64,000 nucleotides of DNA from Locusta migratoria. Lineage: Eukaryota > Arthropoda > Insecta > Orthoptera > Acrididae. Positions 1 through 10,500 of this stretch are shown piece by piece. Each line of letters begins with the position of its first letter. Position 1 is the first letter of the stretch. Location: positions 757,345,006 to 757,409,005 of the forward strand of contig CM048745.1 of the NCBI GenBank assembly GCA_026315105.1. The letters run 5' to 3'. The translations under genes were made by a program, and so were the position numbers. The notes beneath the pieces were generated by a model. That model made no database searches. It was not told the origin of the DNA and saw only the letters and a program-made list of their open reading frames with translations.

Positions 1-3000
1 TCTTGCCGACTAGTAAGAAGACCTCTGAGGATGTGTGGCGCAGCTCTGGACGAAACGTTAGGTGAAACTGGAAAGCTTTATGGACCACGGCCTTATAACC
101 CGGAAGTTCTACCAGCAACTATGACATCCGGTCGTGAAAGCCTTCATTGCAAAATATAAAGTGGGCCGTAAAACACGTCAGTGCGATTTATTTTTTTTAT
201 TACAGAGAGCGTTGAGGGCGCTGAGCCACGGCGCGCCAAACCCGGGACCTTCTATTTATTAGGCAAGCACTATAATCAAATAGCTTATAAAGATAATAGC
301 GGAAATGCCTTGGAATTGACATCCGTTTGTCAGGTGACACCTCAAGCAGTGCCATCTGTTGGTTCCAGTTGTAGGCTATACTTGCCTTGACATAATGTAA
401 TTCTAAATTTTATTTTGCGGCGTACAAAAATTACATTTGTTACGCCTGTAAGGTAACCCTTAGGTAAGCCTTACATTATAACGAGGAATGAGCTTCATTT
501 TGAACATATTATTCGTTTGAACCTGTTTATAGTGAATATGTAGTAACTAACTTCTTATGTGACTTAATTAATTATCGTGCTGCACAATGTATGTAGGTAA
601 CTTAACTGTGAACATTTTCTGTCATTTATTTATTATCTTATTTGTACTTTTTATGTTTTCTAGATGACTGTGATTACTTGTTATGTTTAATTTGTCAATG
701 TAAAATTTTTCTCTGTAAACGAGATCAAATATCGATCTGAATAGTAATTGACGTGGCTCCTTATATCAGAGACTTTGTTGTATGGCAGCGCTCACCTGTG
801 GGAGAGCAGGCAAGCAGCAGTATCTGCCGCCCCGTGACGTAGATCGTACGCGGTCCGCGGAGTGCTCAAACAATATAAGTAATAAAGTTATAATTTGCTA
901 TAAGTGGAACGATATGAAAGTTTATGTGAAACCAGTGAACATAAGTGAAGTAAGAATGGATCTTAATGAAACATTTATTCGTTCGTTCTGCTGAGGCAGA
1001 AATTCGTTACGTGTTCGGTAACCGTCCCAGACGTCCGAAACGCGGTAGCGTCATCGCGGACGCTAACGGTCGCGATTAATTACGCGATTCGCGAAGCATC
1101 ACGGCGAACTGCTAGCCAGCTGCCAAAGGAGGAGCCACCATCAAAATTATATATGTATGAATTTGTGTATCATTTATATGACTGCAGAGTACTACGTTGC
1201 TGGACTGATAAATAAGATAAGTCAACTGCTATTGGTTGTAATTTACTGTGAATCCATGTTTAAGTTTTGTTAAAATACAAGAACATTAGACAGTACTTTT
1301 GATATCTTATTTGAACAACTATAATTAATATGACAATCCTCAATAATGCATGAATAATTTTTCTACACAATTTTACAATCAAGTGAGTGTCATTAATTGT
1401 TAGAGACAATTTTGCCAAAATTGATGGTAGAAAGTAACAGCAGTTGACTTAATGAAGAATTTTTCTATTTCGTTTTGCACTGAGTTCAACAATAATAGCC
1501 ACCGCCACATCTATCCTATAAACAACCAAACTCGTACTAATGTCGAATGCATAGCATTAATGAAGACTGATTTACTGAAATTTCCTTTTTTGCTTGAGTG
1601 AATTAATTGAATCAGATACTGACTTTAGTGGTTGGACTGCACCCACTTGGCAATCACTTGATTCTAAAAAGAAAAAAAATCCTGCTATTAATAATTTTAT
1701 AAATTATCAGTACCATTAGCGTACTAATTGAGTCATACGTATTGCATAGACGGAGTAAGTTAATTTCTGCTATCTGTGTGTGCACAGTCTCTGTAGGAGA
1801 TTTTTTAAGGAAAGGAAAGGTGAGTGATCTTTTGAAATGTTTGTCAGATAGGGCCATAGTATTTGTTAATTATACTGATTGTCTTGCTTAATATTTTCGA
1901 AATTTAACTACACCGCTTGCATTAATCACGAGTTTAGCGTAACCAACCACGAAATTAAGGTCAGGTATGTTATGTTGCTCAAACATCACAACAACATCCA
2001 CCACAGTTAATAACACGTAAATTTTTTTTCTACCTCCACTCACACTTTTCTTCAATAAAATAAACACCTTTCACCCAATATATTACCAACAAAAAATTTT
2101 CTTTCCTTACACGCCATTCAAGATACCATGTTAGATGATAATTTATTTTAAAATGTAGGACAGAAGAAGTTCTCTGCCGTGAACTGTGCAACACCATGGC
2201 GCTTCATGATGTCAGACGAAAATCCAAGCAAAAATTTAGGTAAGTTAAAAAATTAACATTTTTTCAAATTTGAAAACTAATTTTAGATAGCTCTCGTTTC
2301 AGACCACTGAAGATATTTTATATTCTGTGGAACGAATCGCGTCTGTTGAAAAACGATCGCACTTATTGCAGTTGCGCAGATAGATCAATAATACCCTTCA
2401 TAATGTGTGAAGTTTATTTGGATAGAATTCGAACTGAAAATAACACAACATATGACGTACGCTTTAACCACACACATGAACACAGTTTCCACGAGCCGTT
2501 ACGCAACAGAATGGAAGGCAGTGCAACCAGTCCAGCTACTGGAAATGACAACGAAAATGTCAGACTTTTGCCTTGTGTTTCATAACATATTAAATAAAAA
2601 CAGCTGAGAGTGAAGGTAGTGTGCTGACGTTTCTAAAGCCTCGTCTACGTTTTAAATAAAGGTATTAAAACATTTGTTGTTATTGTACATTAACCACAAT
2701 TTTCTTTGAAAAAATACCGGCCACGAACATTTACCCTTGGCCTTAAAAAACCTTATTTCTGAAATCTTTCTCCAAAAAACTGGTCTGCGCATAATACATG
2801 GCTTTTATTCAAATGCTATGGGGCCTTCTTTTTAAAAATTTCGTCCAAGTCATTACTCGCTTACGCATAACCCACTGCCTATATGTATAAACAACTTATA
2901 AAAAACGGTAAACCAAAGCTTTGAGGACACTGTTCTCACTAAACGTTCTCGTTCAACGTGTTGATTTGCACCTTAATGTACTGAATTTCCTACTTTGCAA
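1..3000. other. Unassigned intergenic sequence
   Basis: No recognisable protein domain was found on either strand; open frames are short (70-80 codons) and look random. The 780-1130 part is more GC-rich and has many CpG, which could be an old LTR or regulatory segment, but no partner LTR is visible. A possible first coding exon at 2196-2239 is listed separately. Confidence 0.5.
2196..2239 (+). other. Possible short first coding exon with splice donor
   Basis: An ATG in strong Kozak context (ACACCATGG) opens 14 codons (MALHDVRRKSKQKF) that end exactly at AG|GTAAGT, a perfect splice-donor consensus. Polypyrimidine-plus-AG sequences follow within 100 bases. No homolog is recognised and no further exon could be assigned, so this may be chance in AT-rich DNA. 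Confidence 0.15.
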
Positions 3001-3086
3001 GCCGCAATGGAGTAGCCGAGCGGTCTAAGGCGCCTCGCCGAGGAGCGCGCGTTTCCCGCCGTCGGAGGTTCGAGTCCTCCCTAGGG

Positions 3087-3136
<50 letters not shown>

Positions 3137-3236
3137 GTCCTTAGGTTAGTTTAGGTTACTTTAAGTAAACTGTAAGTTACGGACTGATGACCACGCAGTT
3201 TGGTCCGATAGATTTACAACATTTGAATTTGAACTA
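3001..3236 (+). mobile_element. tRNA-derived SINE with internal (TG)n
   Basis: The head has tRNA-like promoter boxes (A box around GTAGCCGAGCGGTCTAAGG, B box GGTTCGAGTCC) followed by a (TG)n run at 3089-3136. The tail (gtccttaggttag...ggactgatgacc) is shared with other SINEs in the window. It sits next to the Transib/Gypsy palindrome and marks its left limit. Confidence 0.75.
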
Positions 3237-3326
3237 CTTTGTTACAATAGATGTTTCGTGAACGAAACGGATACGTAATGGCCGACAGAATCTTAGTTTC
3301 ATTAATCTTAGAAACTAGTTTAATAG
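3237..3326 (-). pseudogene. Transib transposase fragment, downstream of the Gypsy insertion
   Basis: Read on the minus strand directly after the Gypsy 3' LTR, the frame begins P-I-K-L-V-S. This continues the transposase frame that stops at the other side of the Gypsy element (ending V-P at 8666), matching the Transib pattern '(S)LVPLRLV' after the first catalytic Asp block. The 4-bp target duplication ATAG is present on both sides. The fragment is lost at the SINE on its left. Confidence 0.5.
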
Positions 3327-3782
3327 GTTTTGTGTCCCGGCCTCGTCGCCGCTTTTGTGTCTCGTAGGTGTCGGTGGCCGAGTGGAACGAGACCGACACA
3401 GTAACAAAGATAGCACGCCGGTGCAGGTACGGAGGGGAGCAGCCAGAAACTACAAACACTAGAGTAAATTAGAAAGAGATATATATTGCACAGAATGTAA
3501 CAATACTTAACTTTTACATAGTACTGCAGAATGTTGATACATAGTTGTTAGAGGCCTGCCTAGTGCCTGTACGATAGCAAAGTCTTCACTGGTGCCTATC
3601 GGATTCCGAAGTCTTTACTGGTTACTAACTCAGTCCCAAGTGACCGATGTCTTTCCGTGGTGGCCACGAGCGGGGTTGCAGCAGAGGGCGCTCGTGGCTG
3701 TCGTGAGAACGCCGCGCCGTGTGTGCATGGCGGCGCGCGGCGAAAGTAGGTGGCGCGCACTTTGTACTTGTGCGACACCACA
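3327..3782 (-). repeat. 3' LTR of Gypsy copy A
   Basis: On the minus strand it starts TGTGGTGTCGC at 3782 and ends ...GGGACACAAAAC at 3327. It differs from the 5' LTR at about five sites (for example near 3405-3410, 3572 and 3756). The end is not the usual CA, but equal lengths and the ATAG duplication fix both borders. Confidence 0.88.
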
Positions 3783-3794
3783 CCCCTCCCCCCC
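3783..3794 (-). other. Polypurine tract of Gypsy copy A
   Basis: On the minus strand a G-rich purine run (GGGGGGGAGGGG) lies directly upstream of the 3' LTR. This is the expected position of the plus-strand primer of LTR retrotransposons. Confidence 0.75.
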
Positions 3795-4478
3795 AAACCA
3801 CCGCGCCGTCGTGGCGTAGGGCTGAGGGCCACGGCGACGGCACTGGGAGGAGGGCCTGGGCGGGGGCGTTACTGGTGGGACGGGCGTCGTAGCTGAGGCT
3901 GGGATAGAGACGCCGTCCGCGCCCCGGTATACACCTTGCGATCCGCTGGAAAACCCGCGCAAACCAGTGGAAGGGCGCCCGCCCCCGCCCAGAGGGAGCA
4001 GGTCATCTTCTTCTGAGGTGCATGGCCCAAGCTGGGGGGGCCCGCACGGTCCCGGAGTCCCTCTCGGTGACGCTGTCATCTGCGGCGGCGACAGCGGCGG
4101 CGACGACTGCGTCGGAAGTACGTCGACGTCCATAGGGACCTCGTAGTCCGGGGACGAACGATGTGGCTGTGCTCCCTGGCGGTGAACTGGGTCTGGAATC
4201 AAGAAACCCGAGACAGGATCGCGCGGCCTGTGCAGGCGCAATTGGTTTGCGTGGCGCCGCAGCTCCGACCCTGTGGAAGAACGTACAACACACATATTGC
4301 GACCGAGCACACGCCGAAAGATGCCCGGTAACCACGTCTTCTTGTTGCCAGCAAACACCCTGTACAGCACCGGCGTGGAAACCTGAAAACGCGAAGCGCC
4401 ATACGAACCGACTCGGTGCGTGGGAGGCTGCGCAGGTGAAGGAGAGTGCGGTGGCGGTGGCAGGAGACGGGCCGTCAC
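3783..4478 (-). pseudogene. Gypsy integrase C-terminal and proline-rich tail, shifted frame
   Basis: This frame carries the end of the integrase (GSYGASRFQVSTPVLYRVFAG..., a chromo/GPY-like region) and then a Pro/Ser-rich tail. In the right copy the same segment is in one frame with the integrase core, so the left copy has a frameshift between about 4440 and 4478. The stop that ends the right copy (after ...TSE) is missing here, so the frame runs on toward the LTR. Function: C-terminal DNA-binding part of integrase, now disconnected. Confidence 0.6.
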
Positions 4479-5205
4479 GTGGCATGCACCGATATGTAGA
4501 CAGGAAAATTTGAAGAGCTTGCTGCCTGGAGTGCTGACCTTTCATCTTTTCCATGTGAGACTTGAATGCTCGAACGAAACGTTCTGCTTCACCATTGGAC
4601 TGAGGGTGAAAAGGTGCGGTGGTGATATGCTGAATGCCATTCACACGACAAAACTGTTGAAATTCCGCACTAACAAACTGAGGTCCATTCTCACTGACTC
4701 TAGTTTCAGGCAAACCTTCGATGCAAAACACTGATGTAAGGGCACTAATCGTACTAGCCGCTGTCGTTGAGTTCATGGCAATCACGAAAGGAAACTTGCT
4801 GAAAGCGTCAACAACAATTAACCAGCGCGTATTCCAGAAAGGTCCGCCAAAGTCAATGTGTAAACGTTGCCATGGTCCCCTGGGGCGTGGCCAGTCCGAG
4901 AAACGTTGCGGAGGAGCCGCCTGATGCTCCGCACAAACTGTACACTGTGACGTCATACACTCTATCTGAGCATCCATACCAACCCAGGTACAATGACGTC
5001 TGGCCAATTGCTTTGTCCTAACAATACCCCAATGTCCTTGATGCAGGAGGCGTAACACTTCTCGTTGCAGGGAACGAGGAACAATCACTCTTGTTTGGTC
5101 GTTGTCCGTATGTAACAACAGAACACCCTGGCGATCTTTAGACCATTCAAAAGGAACATTTTTTCCTACGTAAGCGATGCAGTGGAGCTGCAATCTGAGA
5201 CGCAT
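4003..5205 (-). pseudogene. Gypsy integrase (left copy), defective
   Basis: The frame has an H2C2 zinc-binding region (HQGHWG... CTVC, residues about 55-91) and an rve-type DDE core. Catalytic positions: Asp118 in LHIDFGGP, then position 172 in SENGPQF, then Glu208 in NGEAERF. The spacing fits D-x-D(35)E, but the second Asp is Glu here (the right copy keeps SDNGPQF), so catalysis should be lost or weak. The N-terminus is fused after WSKD to sequence that, in the right copy, lies about 210 bp further on; a deletion removed the segment between. The frame then leaves the true integrase frame near 4440. Confidence 0.75.
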
Positions 5206-7930
5206 TGGGAATGAACCTGAAATAATAGTTAAGTTTTCCCATTACTGCCTGCAATTCATGCACATTCTTAGGAGGAGGCAAGTCTTTGATTGCTCGAAGA
5301 TGTGACTGTAAGGGATGAATTCCTTGGGCATTAATCACATGGCATAGGTACTCTATTTCAGTTTGAAAAAACGAACACTTTGCTTTATTACAACGTAGAC
5401 CTGCTGCAGTCAAAACTTTGAAAAGGCACTCCAAGTTTGCTAAATGTTCTTCAACTGTACGTCCGGATACCACAATATCATCTAAATAGTTCGAACAACA
5501 CGGTACAGAAACTGTCAGCTGTTCCAAAAACCGCTGAAAAATAGCGGGGACGGAAGAACTGCCAAAGGGTAGGCGTTGAAATTGAAAAAGGCCCATGTGA
5601 GTATTAATGACGAAAAACTTTTTTGACTCGTCATCAAGTGGAATCTGTAAGTATGCCTCTGCTAAATCAATCTTAGAAAAGAAACGAGACTGTCCTAATT
5701 TCTCCATTAGTTCGTCAGGTCTGGGCAGGGCATAAGTGTCTTCAATTGTTTGACTGTTCACTGTTGATTTGAAGTCCGCACAGAGACGAAGTTTTCCTGA
5801 CGGCTTGGGTATAATTACTATAGGCGAGGCCCACTGACTCGCAGAAACAGGAGAAATCACCCCACTATCTTGCCAACGTTTAAGTTCTTCGGCAACTGTA
5901 TCACGCAAGGCGATAGGCACTGGTCTAGCTTTACGAAATTTTGGAACTGCAGATTCTTTTAAAGTTACATGTGCCACGAAGTCTTTTGCACAACCTAATT
6001 CCGGCGAAAACAAGTCACTATATTTGTCACACAATGCATTGATTTTATCCTGAGGCACTACTGACGAAATCTGAAGCACATCCCTTTGAATTGATAAACC
6101 AAACAAGTCAAAAGCATCTGGTCCAAAAATGTTCTGTGGAGATTTGGCCTGAAGAACTACAAAAGCAACTGTTTTTGTTACACCTTGAAAAGAGGCGGGC
6201 AGGCTACACGTTCCTATCACGGGAATATTTTGACCTGTATATGCTGTTAACACTTGCTGTGACGGCGACAATTTTGGCGAACCCAGAAGTTCATAAGTAT
6301 CTTTATTTATTAATGTGACAGCGGACCCAGTATCAAGCTGAAGTTTCACAGTCTTATTTTCTACGCAAAGAGTCACAAAAAGTTTTTGCTTATGGCGCTC
6401 GACAGGTGCGCGAATGTGTGCAATGTCTGCTACAGGTTGTTTACTACACTTGCGCGGGCCGCGTAGTGAAGGAAGCAGCGCAGACTCGGCACACAGATTA
6501 ATAACATTGTCACTAGATGGCACTACCGCCGGATCGGCGTCCGCGCAATGCGAGGCTACTGCAGAGTCACTAACTACTGCACAACACTCTTGAGCAGCTA
6601 CTTGATGTCTACTGTCACTAACTACACAGTACTGGGCACTGTTACAAGGAGCAGTTGCAGAAGGCACTATTTTCACTACAGGAATGCACTGTTCATAGTC
6701 ATTTTGCTTGTCCCGAACCCTTTTCCGTTGCACTGTTTTACGCGCTCGTCGGCGCTTGCTACGTGGTGCACTATATAGTTTTGCAGTAGGCGCAGAACTA
6801 CTTTCTTGCAATTGAGATCCAAGGAAAGCACTGTTCAATTCCACAGCCCGTATAACATTTACAGAATGAACTGTTCTCGCACTCTGCGAAGCACTGTTTC
6901 TAACGGTACCGTTCTTTGAGTTTTTAATTTGCATACACACAGACTGTACATGTCCTGATTTGCCACATTGATAACAGGTTGCGTTGCGACTAGGGCAATG
7001 AGCACGCTTCTGGCGAGACACACACTGGGGGCAAGATTTACGTACATTTTTCTGAAATGAGCGTTGGCGCCCGTTATTCAAATCACTGTTTCTAACACGA
7101 CGGGGCGACCTTTGTGTCGCACTTTTACACTGGCTACTGTTCACTGTCTGTTCAGCACGGCCTGTACTATTGTAAGAATCACTAGTGCTACACTGAGAAC
7201 TACGGCTAGGAAAGCGACCGTTGCGGCGCACTGAATTAACACTGTGGCTTTGCATTTCTACATCTGCTAAGTCAAAAGTATCATGCGCATCTATAAGCTG
7301 CAGTACACTGTCTAATGAGGGGTCAGACTGTTTCAGAATTGCTGCTCGAATTCTGGGATCCTGGATGTTCTGCGTAATCGCATCCCTCAACATCACGTCA
7401 CTATAAGAAAGTCCACAAGAACAAGTAAATTTACATTTGCGGGTTAAGCCCTTCAATTCCGTAATCCACTCTTGGTGTGACTGCTGCGGTAATTTTTTAA
7501 GTCTGAAAAATCGGTACCGAGCCGCAGCTACGAGAACTTTTCTCTCGTAATAAGCATTCAGTGCATCTACAATTTGTTCAAAGTCTACATCACGAGGAGA
7601 TGCGTGAGGGAAAAGTTTTTGCAATAATACGAAGGTCTGGGGGCCCACAATCGCTAAGAAAAGGTTCTTCACTCTCTGACCTGTAATTTGATGAGCCGCG
7701 ACGAGTTCTTGAAACTGTGCGAAATAGTCGCTCCATTCTTCCTCACGTTCGTTGTACTGGCGAAATGTAGGAAGCGGTGCAGCGGCAGGTGTGGGCTGCT
7801 GATGTGACGGCTGTTGTTGTTGGTGAGCAGCCTGTGGCGTCAACTGCGACACGGCCTGCAGTAGTTGAGTGATTTGCGCCGTCTGTAACTGAATAATTTC
7901 CATTAAGTTTGGGTTCGGGGTAGTGGCCAT
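5147..7930 (-). CDS. Gypsy Gag-protease-reverse transcriptase polyprotein (left copy)
   Basis: A continuous 927-residue frame. Residues 1-300 are Gag: a Gln-rich stretch at about 35-45, a capsid-like helical part to about 220, then basic sequence. A CCHC zinc knuckle (CYQCGKSGHVQSVC) starts at 319, with a cysteine pair just before it. The aspartic protease motif is LDTGSAV (Asp533). RT motifs follow: ADF near 718, KIDLAEAYLQI near 753, and the catalytic YLDD at 815-818. The frame ends soon after RT, where a deletion has removed the RNase H domain. The first ATG (ATGGCCACTAC) lies about 280 bp inside the 5' LTR, typical for Gag. No frameshift separates gag and pol. Confidence 0.85.
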   Translation of the reverse strand: MATTPNPNLMEIIQLQTAQITQLLQAVSQLTPQAAHQQQQPSHQQPTPAAAPLPTFRQYNEREEEWSDYFAQFQELVAAHQITGQRVKNLFLAIVGPQTFVLLQKLFPHASPRDVDFEQIVDALNAYYERKVLVAAARYRFFRLKKLPQQSHQEWITELKGLTRKCKFTCSCGLSYSDVMLRDAITQNIQDPRIRAAILKQSDPSLDSVLQLIDAHDTFDLADVEMQSHSVNSVRRNGRFPSRSSQCSTSDSYNSTGRAEQTVNSSQCKSATQRSPRRVRNSDLNNGRQRSFQKNVRKSCPQCVSRQKRAHCPSRNATCYQCGKSGHVQSVCMQIKNSKNGTVRNSASQSARTVHSVNVIRAVELNSAFLGSQLQESSSAPTAKLYSAPRSKRRRARKTVQRKRVRDKQNDYEQCIPVVKIVPSATAPCNSAQYCVVSDSRHQVAAQECCAVVSDSAVASHCADADPAVVPSSDNVINLCAESALLPSLRGPRKCSKQPVADIAHIRAPVERHKQKLFVTLCVENKTVKLQLDTGSAVTLINKDTYELLGSPKLSPSQQVLTAYTGQNIPVIGTCSLPASFQGVTKTVAFVVLQAKSPQNIFGPDAFDLFGLSIQRDVLQISSVVPQDKINALCDKYSDLFSPELGCAKDFVAHVTLKESAVPKFRKARPVPIALRDTVAEELKRWQDSGVISPVSASQWASPIVIIPKPSGKLRLCADFKSTVNSQTIEDTYALPRPDELMEKLGQSRFFSKIDLAEAYLQIPLDDESKKFFVINTHMGLFQFQRLPFGSSSVPAIFQRFLEQLTVSVPCCSNYLDDIVVSGRTVEEHLANLECLFKVLTAAGLRCNKAKCSFFQTEIEYLCHVINAQGIHPLQSHLRAIKDLPPPKNVHELQAVMGKLNYYFRFIPNASQIAAPLHRLRRKKCSF

Positions 7931-8149
7931 GCTGACTGATTAGGCGCCGCGTATACAAGTAACTTATAACAAAATACAAATGCAATATGTAAGAGGACGC
8001 TCTGCAACAAAAAAGTCCACAAAACACGTAACTGAAAATGTTCCCCCAAAAATCTTATAATAAGGGTGGGTGGGCGGGAGCAATTTCTGCGTGCTCCGAC
8101 TGCTGCTGTCTGGCTGCTGTAAGCGGGCTGGTCCAAGGTTCTATCACTC

Positions 8150-8234
8150 CTCGTCGCCACTTTTGTGTCCCAACTTCGTCGCCGCTTTTGTATCCCATCC
8201 TCGTCGCCAGTTTTGTGTCCCAGCCTCGTCGCCG
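8150..8234 (-). repeat. 25-bp tandem repeats spanning LTR end and primer-binding region
   Basis: Read on the minus strand, about four 25-bp units (G[A/G]GA[C/T]ACAAAA..GGCGACGA) run from the last 37 bases of the 5' LTR into the leader. Two units contain TGGCGACGAGG, beginning TGG as a tRNA primer-binding site should; the first starts exactly at the LTR end. The cognate tRNA was not identified. Confidence 0.7.
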
Positions 8235-8665
8235 CTTTTGTGTCTCGTAGGTGTCGGTGGCCGAGTGGAACGAGACCGACACAGTAACTACGATAGCACG
8301 CCGGTGCAGGTACGGAGGGGAGCAGCCAGAAACTACAAACACTAGAGTAAATTAGAAAGAGATATATATTGCACAGAATGTAACAATACTTAACTTTTAC
8401 ATAGTACTGCAGAATGTTGATACATAGTTGTTAGAGGCCTGCCTAGTGCCTGTACAATAGCAAAGTCTTCACTGGTGCCTATCGGATTCCGAAGTCTTTA
8501 CTGGTTACTAACTCAGTCCCAAGTGACCGATGTCTTTCCGTGGTGGCCACGAGCGGGGTTGCAGCAGAGGGCGCTCGTGGCTGTCGTGAGAACGCCGCGC
8601 CGTGTGTGCATGGCGGCGCGCGGCGAAAGTAGGTGGCACGCACTTTGTACTTGTGCGACACCACA
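8210..8665 (-). repeat. 5' LTR of Gypsy copy A
   Basis: 456 bp, minus-strand start TGTGGTGTCGCAC at 8665. Its inner end meets TGGCGACGAGG. The flanking ATAG (8666-8669) duplicates 3323-3326. Confidence 0.88.
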
Positions 8666-9516
8666 ATAGGTACACATGAACTCTAATAAATGTTTGCATC
8701 GCAGTCAGTGAAGTTCTGAAATTTTCGCTTAAATTGTGATTGCTGAGAGCCATCACAACCCCATTTCCATATTACTTGTAAGCTGCGGTGTGACTCTAAA
8801 CCTAAGCCTTCAATGACTTTTTCTAAATACTTGAACAACCTCAATACAGTATGATCTAATAATCCTTGTAATTTAATTTCGGCTAACGTTTCAGTGACGT
8901 TAATTGAGTCTTCGGTTGGATTACATTGTGTTTTCGAGTTTTTTACCAACAAGTAGCAACTGTATATAGCTTTGTTTGCACTCTGTATTATTTCATACTG
9001 TTTCCTGCATTAATAAAAATGGCCAGTACTTCTTGAAAGGTAAGTTTCGGTATCTTCTTCACACGTTGAAATCTTTTCTTTAGTTTTGTCGCCTTTGTTG
9101 GAGTCTCTGTAATTCTATTAATCATTTGAGACACGTCAGTGTTTCCGGCAGCTCTCTGACACATAGTAGCAGCAAATGGCAACTCCTCAGTTTTCCTCCA
9201 CTTGCTCCTTTCACTGGAGTTGCTGAAATCTTTTTGTGGTCTTGCTGAGGATGTGGAAAAAAAATGTCGGTACTGCTAAACAATAATGATTTTTCTCCAA
9301 GGAACTCTGTTCATTATTATTTGCTAAGATACATCTTCTCTTAAATTCAAATTTGAAATGACTCATCGAACGTTTTAACGAGCTTCTCTCGGGATTTGGG
9401 CGTCTTGTTACTTCAGCGACTCTATCTTCCATTTTCTTCAACTTCTCATCGACTGATCTAGCAAACGATATCTTCATCATTTCATACAAAGCTCCTGTAG
9501 TAAATTCTTTTTCCAC
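8666..9516 (-). pseudogene. Transib (RAG1-related) transposase remnant, left arm
   Basis: Three minus-strand frames (9516-9211, 9182-8988, 8952-8683) read as successive parts of one decayed transposase. The last holds LLDHTVLRLFKYLE followed by KWGCDGSQQSQFKRKF. This matches the Transib block around the first catalytic Asp (CDGS), from recall of the family and not a search. The frame breaks between the pieces and a stop follows DANIY, so it is dead. The Gypsy element is inserted right after it, and the transposase resumes at 3326. Transib elements move by cut-and-paste and are relatives of RAG1. No TIR was recognised. Confidence 0.6.
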
Positions 9517-10380
9517 TGTATTTGGCTGAAATTTTAAACGAAAGTGAGCTGTAGTTAGGCAGTATATATATTTTATCTAAGATACGCAGTGCCTAAAATA
9601 AAAAAAATTGAATAATAACAATGTATATTTCAAAACGAAAAGCGCTACTATTTGCTTTCCTGCTAGAGGGTAGTCTTGAAACACGTTATTCTTCATTTGT
9701 ATCCCATAACGAAATGAAAGGCTCGTGAAAGGAAACCCACAATCATATTACTGAAAATAAAATTTACAATTGTCACTCCACAGCATGAACAGAATAGAAA
9801 CAACACGATACAACATAAAAATGTGATAATAACAATGAAGAAACTGCAACTTACCGAAGTTCATATTCACAAAGAACAGATAAAACATTCAGAACAAAGT
9901 TGCCGGTCCGTAAGAGCTACAACTGTGCAGATAACAATCACGTAATGGCGGTTATAAATAAAACGTTTCGGCTTGCGTTCGCCAGATAGTAGCACTGAGG
10001 CCTGTAAATAGTGACACTTTGATTTTGTACACCAGTAGTTTTATTATATCCCTTATGTTAGTGTTTTATAATTTATTTGGTATTGATTATTTTATGGTTG
10101 TGTGAAATACTTCATTTTTTATTTCTTTCCTTATATAATTGATAATTAGCGATTAAAAAATTTACTAAATGTGTATCATTGCTGTTCGGAAGGCCAAACT
10201 GTGCCATTAAATATTTATTTCTGAGAGCGTGTCACATTCCATCTCTCACTCATTACTGTACCAATCACGACTACAGAATTGGCCAGGCAGTGCAGGACAC
10301 ACGTCCAGAATTGCTGTAGAAAATAACAGACGACTTAAAAAATACAAACGTAGGCTTCCGCAGCAGTTGTCACTATCAAT
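9517..10380. other. AT-rich part of palindrome arm, no gene seen
   Basis: No domain was recognised. It lies upstream of the Transib remnant and may hold its 5' non-coding end; the mirrored copy is 10897-11760. A good splice donor (TTCG|GTAAGT) and an acceptor (TTTCAG) occur in the mirrored copy near 11423 and 11751, but joining them does not keep the transposase frame. Confidence 0.5.
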
Positions 10381-10500
10381 AAAATTCTTCTGGGTATGAT
10401 ACCGCGTCGTCATTTTGTAAACTGTACCGACGTTTCGGCCACTGTTGCAGGCGGTCTTCATCAGGGTCTGTGTCTGACTGCTGACTATACGACCGCTTGG
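10381..10500 (-). mobile_element. Penelope-like fragment with hammerhead-like motif, left of palindrome centre
   Basis: Exact inverse of 10777-10897. On the minus strand it reads CTGATGA (10464-10458), stem, GAAACGTC, then an AT-rich 3' end (CAGAAGAATTTTATTG) like other Penelope-like 3' ends here. Confidence 0.5.
10426..10467 (-). ncRNA. Hammerhead-like ribozyme motif (putative)
   Basis: Minus-strand core CTGATGA, an extra A, stem II GACCGC/GTGGCC (one mismatch), GAAA, then C|G + TC, so stem III is two base pairs with no loop. The ACC before the core can pair with GGT after the cleavage site (stem I). The extra A next to stem II is not canonical, so activity is uncertain. Confidence 0.35.

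Larger units (their letters stand above)
3327..8665 (-). mobile_element. Gypsy (Ty3-like) LTR retrotransposon, left copy (A)
   Basis: A complete element of about 5.3 kb: 5' LTR 8210-8665, a leader with a primer-binding-like repeat, a Gag-Pro-RT frame, an integrase frame, a polypurine tract (3783-3794) and a 3' LTR 3327-3782. Both LTRs are 456 bp and differ at only a handful of positions, so the insertion is recent. ATAG flanks both ends as a 4-bp target duplication. No env frame is seen. Gag-Pol layout resembles arthropod proteins labelled 'K02A2.6-like', perhaps the Mag clade (inference). The element lacks an RNase H domain and has broken pol frames, so it is not autonomous as read. Confidence 0.9.
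6707..10500 (+). repeat. Left arm of giant palindrome (near-identical part)
   Basis: Every base pair (x, 21277-x) that was compared in this span is complementary to 10777-14570 apart from a few single substitutions (near 7010 and 7977). The arm contains the PLE-like fragment, Transib remnant, Gypsy 5' LTR and most of gag. Further out (3.3-6.7 kb) the two sides still align, but as two diverged Gypsy copies. Confidence 0.93.

Noticed and set aside
3001..3090. Functional tRNA gene
   Set aside because: The tRNA-like boxes are followed by a SINE tail and a (TG)n run; acceptor-stem pairing is not evident. The same head recurs in other SINEs.
3592..3832. Overlapping frames in the Gypsy LTR as genes
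   Set aside because: They lie in the LTR, recur in every LTR copy and are GC-driven open frames without motifs.
3783..4010. An env gene downstream of integrase
   Set aside because: The Pro-rich frame has no signal peptide, membrane segment or glycoprotein features and is closed by a stop in the right copy.
4163..4924. Plus-strand frames over the integrase
   Set aside because: Antisense shadows of the minus-strand integrase; no independent motif.
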